Source: Gammaproteobacteria bacterium | GTDB lineage: Bacteria > Pseudomonadota > Gammaproteobacteria > Acidithiobacillales > Acidithiobacillaceae | Length of the DNA: 55,614 nucleotides | Reading direction: 5' to 3' | NCBI GenBank assembly: GCA_023381645.1 | Contig: JAMCRJ010000007.1 | Location: 1 to 55,614, forward strand | Shown here: positions 17,593 to 27,315 of the stretch, piece by piece | Layout: each line of letters opens with the position of its first letter | How positions within the stretch are numbered: position 1 is the first letter of the stretch | Position numbers and translations under genes: made by a program | Notes under the pieces: model-generated | Databases searched by the model: none | Told to the model about the DNA's origin: nothing | Seen by the model: only the letters and a program-made list of their open reading frames with translations

Positions 17593-18333
17593 TTACCGTA
17601 GTGGCCTGGGTTTGCTATTGCGCGATTGCTGTTTGCTCTTCGCGGTCTTGCCGGAATAATGGAAATAGGCACGAAGTCCCTCCACCATTCCGGAACGCTC
17701 GCCTACAGGGATGGTGCGACAGCGAACTATGTATTCAGCAAACAACAGGAATGCCACCAGCGTCAGGGAAATGGTATTGGTCAACAGAAATAATAAATGA
17801 TGTGGCGCAAATATAAAAATAATCAGGGGCAGGGCTGTCATTGTGGCGAAGAGAAATGTCCAGGCCGTTGTCACATGTCGAGTATAGAGCGCCACCTGTT
17901 CGCTCAGAGGCCCATGAACCAAGTCGGCAATTCGCGATATCATGGGGGTGCGCCCAGGAAGCAAAGTGATACCAAATACCATAGCCAATAGTGCGAAAAT
18001 GCCACTCCTTTGAATCAGGTACGTCCAGTTTAGGTAGTGTACAAGGATGGTTTGGTAATGCCACAATGCTATACATCCAGCGATGATAGAGGCGAGGCCG
18101 ATAACTCTGTAACGCGTGCGCCACAATATAAATAAAAGAACAATAATGACGGGTGCGAAGGTGGACACCACTACCAATCCACCCGGGTGGGCCGAAGATA
18201 TCCCCCGGTAAGTGAGTATTTGGTAGCCGACAAAAATAAATAAGGAGAGCGCTACGCTCCAGTACTTCGCCAACCTGCTGGTTGTCAAATTCTGACAAAA
18301 TAGTTTAACGGTTTGGCTGCGCAGAAGTTTCAC
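17593..18333 (-). CDS. COG4648-type membrane protein (ApeG-like)
   Basis: The 246-residue protein has about six hydrophobic helices and a basic C-terminal tail (KTAKSKQQSRNSKPRPLR). It matches the COG4648 predicted membrane proteins that accompany the ligase gene in aryl polyene clusters; their function is unknown. It starts at GTG 18333 with AAGG eight bases upstream. It lies 27 bases ahead of the ligase gene in the same direction. Confidence 0.75.
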   Translation of the reverse strand: MKLLRSQTVKLFCQNLTTSRLAKYWSVALSLFIFVGYQILTYRGISSAHPGGLVVVSTFAPVIIVLLFILWRTRYRVIGLASIIAGCIALWHYQTILVHYLNWTYLIQRSGIFALLAMVFGITLLPGRTPMISRIADLVHGPLSEQVALYTRHVTTAWTFLFATMTALPLIIFIFAPHHLLFLLTNTISLTLVAFLLFAEYIVRCRTIPVGERSGMVEGLRAYFHYSGKTAKSKQQSRNSKPRPLR

Positions 18334-18483
18334 ATATCTTGCCTTCTCAATCGTAAAAATAGATGTCCGCTACCAGAATCTGCCGTTACTGGTTTTCTGT
18401 ATTTGGTTGTTGGTCGCTCAATTGATGTATTTCCCAGGGAAATGGATGAAGCGCAACCTGGAGCCGGATTTGTCTTGAAGCTG

Positions 18484-18816
18484 TTATTTTTGACTCTTTG
18501 TACTTCCTGTAACGGATGGCTTATTTCCCTTGGCTGCTTCCCAAAATCCGATGGCTCCTGCCTTCACCGCGTGACCGATATCAACCGCCTCATGGGCGAT
18601 GCCAAGCCCCACCGCCTTTCCCGCCTGGCCGATCTTGTGGACGGTTGAACCAACTGTCTGGCCCGCCTGCTCCGCTCCTTGTTTGAGACCTGTATTTTCT
18701 GCATGTGCTGTGTCCGGGGACAGGAGCGAAACCAGAAATACGCAGGCGTACGCCGGAATCACTGAGTTTACCATCTTTGCCTTGAGGCTGTTGTTCGTCA
18801 CCTTGTGTCCATGCAT
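18484..18816 (-). CDS. small secreted glycine/alanine-rich protein
   Basis: A 110-residue protein with a signal peptide whose hydrophobic core is VIPAYACVFLVSLLSP, ending in AHA at about residue 38-40. The mature part has GxxxG/A-type repeats (GAEQAGQTVGS, GQAGKAVGLG, AVKAGAIGFWEAAKG), like glycine-zipper or membrane-active peptides. I start it at the second ATG (18816) because AGGAG lies nine bases upstream. It heads the minus-strand pigment series, 150 bases before the ApeG-like gene, behind its own promoter. I do not recognise a family. Confidence 0.6.
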   Translation of the reverse strand: MHGHKVTNNSLKAKMVNSVIPAYACVFLVSLLSPDTAHAENTGLKQGAEQAGQTVGSTVHKIGQAGKAVGLGIAHEAVDIGHAVKAGAIGFWEAAKGNKPSVTGSTKSQK

Positions 18817-18843
18817 CGCATGCATCTCCTAACCATCTATGTA

Positions 18844-18873
18844 ATTCTACCCCAGAATTAGAGTTGCTTCCAA
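18844..18873 (-). promoter_or_regulatory. candidate promoter of the small secreted protein / ape series
   Basis: TTGGAA (18868-18873), an 18-base spacer and TAGAAT (18844-18849) lie about 30 bases upstream of the chosen ATG. The 15-mer TCTGGGGTAGAATTA spanning the -10 is identical to the one in front of the ACP gene, which suggests shared control of the two transcription units. Confidence 0.45.
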
Positions 18874-18910
18874 CTGGAGTAGTTCAGGAACTTACCAGCT
18901 TAACGGCTAG

Positions 18911-19072
18911 TTACAGGCCTTTATCCATGGCGAGGCACCGGAGGTGGCGGTAGGCTTTGGCTTCGTCGCTTTGCAGGTCTTGCATGAGGATGTCCTTGGC
19001 CTTTTTCACCGCGTTGCGTTCGGAAAAGACATTTTGGGTATCCTTGAGTTTTTTGCGTAGCTGCAGCAGTGC
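18911..19072 (-). pseudogene. ANTAR-domain (AmiR/NasR-type) regulator, C-terminal remnant
   Basis: 53 codons between an in-frame TGA and a TAA encode LQLRKKLKDTQNVF, AVKKAKDILMQDLQ and YRHLRCLAMDKGL. This is the three-helix ANTAR RNA-binding domain of AmiR/NasR antitermination regulators, with its conserved AK.ILM and A.....MD positions. There is no start codon and no receiver domain, so it is a leftover of a deleted regulator. Confidence 0.65.
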
Positions 19073-21326
<2,254 letters not shown>

Positions 21327-21330
<4 letters not shown>

Positions 21331-21596
21331 CCGGTTACGAACGGTTGCTCGAGCGCGTGAAACAACAGACCCTGCGTATGAAGAAGGCGCAAAGGGAGCA
21401 TGCCAGCCTGCTCGCTCAGACCTTCTACCTGGGGACACTCGGACTGCTGCTCGTGCTGCCGCCGGTTGCAGGCGCTTATCTCGGAAACTGGCTGGACAGC
21501 CTGTCCGGCGGGTACTCCATGCATTGGACCCTGAGCCTCATTTTCCTCGGCGTGGTAATCGGTGGCTTCAACGTCTATCGCTTCATCAAGGACTAG
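21327..21596 (+). CDS. atpQ: N-type ATPase accessory membrane protein AtpQ
   Basis: An 89-residue AtpI-like protein with two membrane helices: TFYLGTLGLLLVLPPVAGAYLG and the LSLIFLGVVIGGFNVYRF end. The basic N-terminus precedes them. AtpQ is one of two small N-ATPase-specific proteins thought to help c-ring assembly. The other, AtpR, is normally encoded next, but here atpB follows after three bases. Confidence 0.85.
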
Positions 21597-21599
21597 GAC

Positions 21600-22292
21600 A
21601 TGCAACAAAGCATCATGACCAGCGTGCCAGTTCTACAGATCGGTCCGTTGTCCATTTCTGGAACGGTGCTCGTCACCTGGGTCATTATGGCGGTTTTAGG
21701 GGGACTGAGCTGGGCGGTGACCCGTCACCTGCAGGCCAAACCTGGCATGGTGCAGACCGCTGCAGAGGGCATAGTGAGTACCATGGAAAACGCCATCCAC
21801 GAGGTGGCTCCAGAGCAGACCACCGAACTGCTTCCCTTTATTGGCAGCCTCTGGATCTTCCTCGTGGTGGCCAATCTGAGTGGCCTGATCCCTGGCGTGC
21901 ATTCGCCGACCGATGATCTTTCGGCCACCTCGGCATTGGCCGTTCTGGTATTCTTTTCCGTGCACTGGTTCGGCATTCGTAACCAGGGGGTAAGGGGATA
22001 CCTTCGGCACTATCTGTCGCCGACCCCCTTTCTTCTGCCTTTCAACATCCTTAGCGAGCTTACCCGCACCTTGACCCTAGCCGTGCGCCTGTTCGGCAAC
22101 ATGATGAGCCTCGAACTGGCTGCACTGCTGGTCGTGTTGGTCGCAGGCCTCCTGGTACCCATACCCATCCTCATGCTGCACATCGTGGAGGCGCTGGTGC
22201 AGGCGTATATCTTTGGTATGCTGGCGCTGGTTTATATGGTCGGCGGGATTCAGCAGCAAGAGCGAATCCCGCAACAAAGGAGTGATTCATGA
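21600..22292 (+). CDS. atpB: N-type ATPase a subunit
   Basis: The 230-residue membrane stator subunit carries the essential arginine helix as ELTRTLTLAVRLFGNM, followed by the conserved QAYIFGMLALVYM helix. It forms the ion half-channels next to the c-ring. Its stop overlaps the atpE start by four bases. Confidence 0.92.
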   Translation: MQQSIMTSVPVLQIGPLSISGTVLVTWVIMAVLGGLSWAVTRHLQAKPGMVQTAAEGIVSTMENAIHEVAPEQTTELLPFIGSLWIFLVVANLSGLIPGVHSPTDDLSATSALAVLVFFSVHWFGIRNQGVRGYLRHYLSPTPFLLPFNILSELTRTLTLAVRLFGNMMSLELAALLVVLVAGLLVPIPILMLHIVEALVQAYIFGMLALVYMVGGIQQQERIPQQRSDS

Positions 22293-22555
22293 CGGCAATG
22301 ACCTGGTTCACTCTGGCATCCACTGTAGCCAGTCTGTTGGTGATGGCTATCGGTGTACTGGGACCGGCGCTCGCCATGGGCCGGGCCATTGCCGCCGCCT
22401 TGGATGCCTTGGCCCGGCAACCGGAATCGGCATCCACCATCATGCGCACGTTGTTCATCGGGTTGGCCATGATTGAGTCCCTGGCGATCTACGTGCTGGT
22501 CATCGTACTCATCGTGATGTTCCGCAATCCGCTGCTCGCCTACCTGATAAAATGA
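22289..22555 (+). CDS. atpE: N-type ATPase c subunit (rotor ring)
   Basis: The 88-residue hairpin has helix 1 with GVLGPALAMGRAIAAALDA, the polar loop ARQPE, and helix 2 with the ion-binding carboxylate E63 in GLAMIESLAIY. Aligned with the Ilyobacter Na+-type c-ring from memory, S64 and Y68 match Na+-site residues S66 and Y70, but the Q32 position is M30 and T67 is L65. Two ligands of the Na+ site are thus missing, which favours proton coupling. A 67-base gap separates it from atpF. Confidence 0.92.
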   Translation: MTAMTWFTLASTVASLLVMAIGVLGPALAMGRAIAAALDALARQPESASTIMRTLFIGLAMIESLAIYVLVIVLIVMFRNPLLAYLIK

Positions 22556-22622
22556 TCCTGAAACAGGCGTTGGAGGGGTTGGCAGGCGATGCGGCAGGAT
22601 TTACCGGGGGGGGATATTTGCA

Positions 22623-23366
22623 TTGGAAGTAAGCTGGTCCACCTTCTTCCTGGAAATCGTCAACTTCCTCATCCTGATCTGGATACTGAAACATTTTTTC
22701 TATCGTCCCGTGCTGGAAGTGATTGCTCGCCGGCGAGCGACGGTGGAAAAAACCCTCGCGGACGCCAAGGCGATGCAGGCCGCAGCCGAAGCCCTCAAGG
22801 CACAGTATCAAAACCGGCTCGGTCAGTGGGAAAAGGAGCGGCAGGCGGCCCACGAAACGCTGGACAAGGAGATCGCAGCAGAGAGGGCGCGCCAGTTGGC
22901 AGCGTTGCAGAGTGCTCTGGAACAGGAGCGCGAAAAGGCACGGGTGCTTGCGGCGCGCGATGCCGAGGATGCGCGCATCCGCACCGAACAGGCTGCTTTG
23001 GCCCATGCGACGCAGTTTGCCACCCGCCTCCTGTCTGCGGTAGCGGGGCCGGAAACGGAACGTCGCCTCCTGGAATTGTTGCTCAAGGAGCTTCCCGGCC
23101 TGTCCGCGGAGGCCAAGGGGCGCTTGAACACGGCCGCCAAAAGCGCCGACGCCGCTCGCGTCGTCAGCGCCTACCCGCTGGACGACGCCAGCCGTCAAGT
23201 GCTGGAGCGTTCTTTGGCGGTGCTCCTGGAAAGAGCCCCTCCCTTTGCCTACGAGGAGGATAAGGAGCTTCTGGCCGGCGTGCGTATCACCATAGGGGAT
23301 TGGGCGCTGCGGGCCAACCTACGGGATGAACTCGGGGCCTTTGCGGAATTTTCCGATGGACGGTGA
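22623..23366 (+). CDS. atpF: N-type ATPase b subunit with delta-like C-terminal domain
   Basis: The 247-residue protein begins at TTG 22623. It has an N-terminal membrane helix ([19 protein letters not shown]), a long Ala/Glu/Arg coiled coil to about 130, and a C-terminal domain to 247. Normal b subunits are about 160 residues. N-ATPase operons lack a separate atpH, and the extra length is taken to replace delta as the peripheral stalk cap. A G-run just upstream may serve as ribosome site. Confidence 0.88.
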   Translation: MEVSWSTFFLEIVNFLILIWILKHFFYRPVLEVIARRRATVEKTLADAKAMQAAAEALKAQYQNRLGQWEKERQAAHETLDKEIAAERARQLAALQSALEQEREKARVLAARDAEDARIRTEQAALAHATQFATRLLSAVAGPETERRLLELLLKELPGLSAEAKGRLNTAAKSADAARVVSAYPLDDASRQVLERSLAVLLERAPPFAYEEDKELLAGVRITIGDWALRANLRDELGAFAEFSDGR

Positions 23367-24852
23367 GGACACCCTGTCTTCGGGCCCCCTGCGCAAGCAG
23401 GCGGCCTGGCTGGAACACTATGGTCCCGGCCTGCGCTTTACCGAAGAGGGGAGTGTGATATCGGTGGGCGATGGGATCGCCTGGGCCAGCGGCCTTCCTT
23501 CCGCCGCCATGCAAGGAATCCTCCATTTTGCCGATGGCAGCCGTGGAATGGTCTTCGATCTGGCCGAGGGACAGGTTGGTGCAGTGCTCCTGCATCAAAC
23601 CGAGGCGCTTACCTCGGGCACTGCCGTGCGATCATCCGGGGGGATTTTGCGCATTCCAGTAAGCAACGATTTGCTGGGGCGCATTATCGACCCCCTAGGC
23701 ACCCCTTTGGATGGCACGGCGGCTTCCGAACCCGCGGCGTGGGTTCCGCTGCAAACGGGGTCTCCGCCCATCACGGCGCGCGATTTCGTGCACAAACCCC
23801 TGTACTCCGGCATCAAGATCATCGATACGCTGATCCCCATCGGCAAAGGTCAACGCCAGTTGGTCATCGGCGACGAAGGCCTGGGCCGCAGCTCGGTGGC
23901 CCTGGATACCGTCATCAACCAGCGCGGAAAGGATGTCTACTGCGTGTATGTGCTCATCGGCCAAAAACGCTCTACGGTCATCAACACCATCGAGACCCTG
24001 CGACAATATGAAGCCCTCGACTTCACGACCGTGGTGGTCGCCGAAGCCAGTGCATTGCCCGGCCTGCAGCACCTGGCTCCCTTCGCGGGCTGCGCCATCG
24101 CCGAGTTCTGGATGCGGCAAGGGCGAGACAGCCTGGTGGTCTACGACGATCTCGCCACCCACGCCAAGACCTATCGCGAACTTTCCCTGTTGCTCCGCCG
24201 GCCACCCGGGCGCGAGGCCTATCCTGGGGATATCTTTTCGGTACATGCCGGACTTCTGGAGCGGGCAACCTGTCTCAACGCGGTTGCGGGAGGCGGAAGC
24301 ATGACGGCCCTCCCCATCGTGGAGACCCTGCAAGGCGAGATCGCGGCCTACATCCCCACCAACCTCATTTCCATCACGGATGGGCAGATCTATCTCGACC
24401 AGAACCTCTTCGCCGCTGGGTTCCGTCCGGCCATTGACATTGCCAAGTCGGTTTCCCGCATCGGCGGACAAGCCCAGCACCCCCGCATCAAGGAGGAGGC
24501 CGGGCGGATGAAGCTGGACTACCTCCAGTTTCTGGAGCTTGAGGTATTCACCCGTTTCGGGGCACGCTTGGAAGCCTCCATGGAGGCGGCCATACGGCGG
24601 GGGCGCACATTGCGCGAGATTCTCAAGCAAGACCGCCTCGCGCCCCAATCCATCGAGTACCAGCTTGCCTGGTTGGTGGCCTTCAATGAAGGGCTGTTCG
24701 CGGATACACCACCAGAAGATATTTCCACCCGCGTGCAATCCCTGGAAAAACTGGTGGAGCACGTGGACCTCTCTCTGGACAGCCCCCGCGAAGCGTGGGT
24801 CGGTGCCGTGACGCAATGGCTCGGCAAGCCGACGGGCGAGACGGGAACATGA
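23356..24852 (+). CDS. atpA: N-type ATPase alpha subunit
   Basis: The 498-residue non-catalytic subunit carries the typical alpha segments [55 protein letters not shown] and the arginine-finger region [10 protein letters not shown]. The nucleotide loop is odd: where alpha subunits read GDRQTGKT, this one reads GDEGLGRS (172-179), so the Walker lysine is arginine (R178). I start at ATG 23356, overlapping atpF by 11 bases; ATG 23326 is possible. The stop overlaps atpG. Confidence 0.9.
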   Translation: MDGEDTLSSGPLRKQAAWLEHYGPGLRFTEEGSVISVGDGIAWASGLPSAAMQGILHFADGSRGMVFDLAEGQVGAVLLHQTEALTSGTAVRSSGGILRIPVSNDLLGRIIDPLGTPLDGTAASEPAAWVPLQTGSPPITARDFVHKPLYSGIKIIDTLIPIGKGQRQLVIGDEGLGRSSVALDTVINQRGKDVYCVYVLIGQKRSTVINTIETLRQYEALDFTTVVVAEASALPGLQHLAPFAGCAIAEFWMRQGRDSLVVYDDLATHAKTYRELSLLLRRPPGREAYPGDIFSVHAGLLERATCLNAVAGGGSMTALPIVETLQGEIAAYIPTNLISITDGQIYLDQNLFAAGFRPAIDIAKSVSRIGGQAQHPRIKEEAGRMKLDYLQFLELEVFTRFGARLEASMEAAIRRGRTLREILKQDRLAPQSIEYQLAWLVAFNEGLFADTPPEDISTRVQSLEKLVEHVDLSLDSPREAWVGAVTQWLGKPTGETGT

Positions 24853-25676
24853 GTCGGCGCCATGAGGTGGAGCAGCATCTCCTCGCCCTCGGGGACATTC
24901 GTAGCATCATGAACTCCATGAAAACCCTGGCATATATGGAAACCCGCAAGCTCACGCGCTTTCTTGAGGCCCAGCGGGAGGCCGTTGGCCAGATGCAGGC
25001 TGTGGCGGACGATTTTCTGGGGCATTACTCCGACCTCCTGAGCACTACCGCTCCCCAAGTCCCGCAGATATGCGTGTTGTTCGGCTCGGAACGGGGATTT
25101 TGCGGCGATTTCAATGCGTCTCTGGAGAATGCTTTGAGGGAGCCCGGCGTTGGCATGGTCCACCAGTTGGTGGTAGTGGGGCGCAAACTCGGCAGCCGCC
25201 TGGAACAGGATCCACGGCTTGCTGCGATCATCGCCGGGGCGAGCGTGGCGGAAGAAGTGGAAGAGGTTCTGCTTCAGCTCATCCGAACCCTGACCACCCT
25301 GCAGACCCAGCACGGCCCCTTCCCGCTCATTGCGCTGTATCATACGCCAGATGCCCAGGAATCTTTGATTAAGCCGTTGTTACCGCCTTTCCAGCAGCGT
25401 CTTCACGCTCTTCGTACCTTGCCCTACCCTCCACTGCTGAACCTGCCGCCCAAGGCGTTTTTCGCCGGGCTCGTAGAACAGTACCTGTTCGCCGCCCTCC
25501 ATGAGATCGCCTATGTCTCCCTGATGGCCGAAAATCAGCGCCGGGTACGGCATCTCGACGGTGCCGTAAGACATCTGGATGAACGGTCTGCAGCCTTGGC
25601 ACGGCGAAGCAACGCCCTGCGCCAGGAAGAAATCATAGAGGAGATCGAGGTTATCCTGCTGGGTTCGGTCAGTTGA
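24849..25676 (+). CDS. atpG: N-type ATPase gamma subunit
   Basis: The 275-residue central shaft has N-terminal and C-terminal helices ([37 protein letters not shown]) around a Rossmann-like middle with [12 protein letters not shown], the usual SDRGLCGxFN. It starts at ATG 24849 overlapping the atpA stop and is the last gene of the operon. The 94 bases to the convergent GH3 gene hold no clear terminator. Confidence 0.92.
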   Translation: MSRRHEVEQHLLALGDIRSIMNSMKTLAYMETRKLTRFLEAQREAVGQMQAVADDFLGHYSDLLSTTAPQVPQICVLFGSERGFCGDFNASLENALREPGVGMVHQLVVVGRKLGSRLEQDPRLAAIIAGASVAEEVEEVLLQLIRTLTTLQTQHGPFPLIALYHTPDAQESLIKPLLPPFQQRLHALRTLPYPPLLNLPPKAFFAGLVEQYLFAALHEIAYVSLMAENQRRVRHLDGAVRHLDERSAALARRSNALRQEEIIEEIEVILLGSVS

Positions 25677-25770
25677 TGGCGCTGGAATACTGATCACGTC
25701 AATTTTGACAAAGGCGGTTTGCCGGGTCCTTTTCGTCGACTATTCCCAGGAAATTTCGAATACCCTCAAA

Positions 25771-27315
25771 TCACTCTCCCTGGACTGCCAACACATGGCG
25801 TTTCAAATCCGCCAGAAGTGCCTGATCATTGATCACCCGCGGTACCTTATTCTGACCGCCCAGTCTGCCGCGGGTGCGCAGCCAATTCGCAAAGGTCCCA
25901 GGGTCGACGAGGATGACCCGTGGGACATCCAGTTGTATGTCGTTTCGTCGATGTTCCCGGTAGTCGGCATTCCGTTCCTTGAGGGCCAGGTCAATTTTGG
26001 TTGAGAAGCGTCCGGCCAGGGCCTGCCGTGCGTCCGGTGCCGCGGAAGGCACACCGGATTCGATGATATAGACATGGCGGCCCCTAGTGCTTGGACCCGA
26101 AGGGAATTCCGCTCCCATGCTGAAATCGGTGACCTGTATTTTCAGATTTTGCGCCGCTTCAACGACCGCCCCCTCGATCTCCTCGCCGATCAGATGCTCG
26201 CCAAAGGCGGACATCATGTAGGAGAGGCGCCCGGTGACCAGGAGGCGGGGCGGGTAGCGATCGATAAAGCGCACCGTGTCGCCGATCACGTCGGACCATA
26301 GACCGGCGTTGCTGCTCAGGATGACGGCATAAGGGATCCCGATTTCGAGATTGCCCAGCCAATGACGGGTAGGGTGCGGTGCGCTCAGCTCTTCCACGGG
26401 AACGAACTCGAAGAATATCCCGTTGTCGGGCAGAAGCCGCAAACCCTCGCCGGGGCCGCGGTCGGCGACGGCGATGAATCCTTCGCTGGCCGCATAGACC
26501 TCCCGCGTCGCGGCGCCCGTGGCGCGGAGATAATCCGCGAAGCGGTCCGCGTAGGGGGCGAAGGCGACACCACCGTGAATGAGGAGTTCCAGCTCGGGGA
26601 AGGCCGGCCCTTTGCCCCCTCGTAGGGCCAATACCCGCTCGAAGAGCAGAAGGAGCCAACTCGGCGTGCCGCTCAGCACCCGGATGGGCTCGTGGATTAC
26701 GGTTTCAGCGATACGTTCGAGCTTATCGTCCCAATCGGCGAGGAGGGCGAGTTCGGTTTTCGGCAGGGTATAGGGCCTAGCCCAAAAAGGGATGGTCTTG
26801 GCCGCAATACCGCTCAGGTCGCCGCTGTATATGCCCGTCGCCAGACGGGTGAGGGCGGTGCTGCCGCCCAGGATGAGGGTCTTGCCAGCCAGGGGCCGCC
26901 CGTGGGGCCGGCTAGCGAGATGCCAGACGAGAATATCCAGGGCGGCGCGGCGGTTGGCGCGCACCATCGCACGGCTGACGGGGATGGTCTTGGTTGCGCC
27001 CGCCGTCGTCCCGGAACTGAGGGCAAAAAAAGGAATGCGACCCGGCCAAGTGACGTCCGTCAGCAGCGGAAAGGGTAGGCGCCAATACTCCGCCAGGAAA
27101 TCTTCATAGCGACGCAGGGGCACACGCCTTTGGTAGTCAACGACTGTTTTGATTTGTTCGAAGTGATGGTCGCGGCCAAAGCGGGTCCGTCGGGCATGGG
27201 CGATGAGCTGCTGGAGTTCCTGTGCTTGCGCGGCAGCCGGATCGAGTTGTTCCAGGTAACGCCGGCGCCTTTCCGCATAGACGCGGAGAATGGGGGTTCC
27301 ATCCGGGAGTCTCAC
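25771..27315 (-). CDS. GH3-family acyl-acid amido synthetase
   Basis: The 514-residue protein matches the GH3 (auxin-responsive) adenylating family. It shows motif I SSGTTAGATKT (100-110), motif II YAASEGFIAV, and the motif III region TGRLSYMMSAFGEHLIGEE, with a basic YAERRRRYLEQLD N-terminus. Plant GH3 enzymes adenylate a carboxylic acid and join it to an amino acid. Bacterial members are poorly characterised. It starts at GTG 27315, overlapping the TGA of the penicillin-acylase gene (GTGA), so the two are made together. The acid and amine substrates are unknown. Confidence 0.88.
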   Translation of the reverse strand: MRLPDGTPILRVYAERRRRYLEQLDPAAAQAQELQQLIAHARRTRFGRDHHFEQIKTVVDYQRRVPLRRYEDFLAEYWRLPFPLLTDVTWPGRIPFFALSSGTTAGATKTIPVSRAMVRANRRAALDILVWHLASRPHGRPLAGKTLILGGSTALTRLATGIYSGDLSGIAAKTIPFWARPYTLPKTELALLADWDDKLERIAETVIHEPIRVLSGTPSWLLLLFERVLALRGGKGPAFPELELLIHGGVAFAPYADRFADYLRATGAATREVYAASEGFIAVADRGPGEGLRLLPDNGIFFEFVPVEELSAPHPTRHWLGNLEIGIPYAVILSSNAGLWSDVIGDTVRFIDRYPPRLLVTGRLSYMMSAFGEHLIGEEIEGAVVEAAQNLKIQVTDFSMGAEFPSGPSTRGRHVYIIESGVPSAAPDARQALAGRFSTKIDLALKERNADYREHRRNDIQLDVPRVILVDPGTFANWLRTRGRLGGQNKVPRVINDQALLADLKRHVLAVQGE

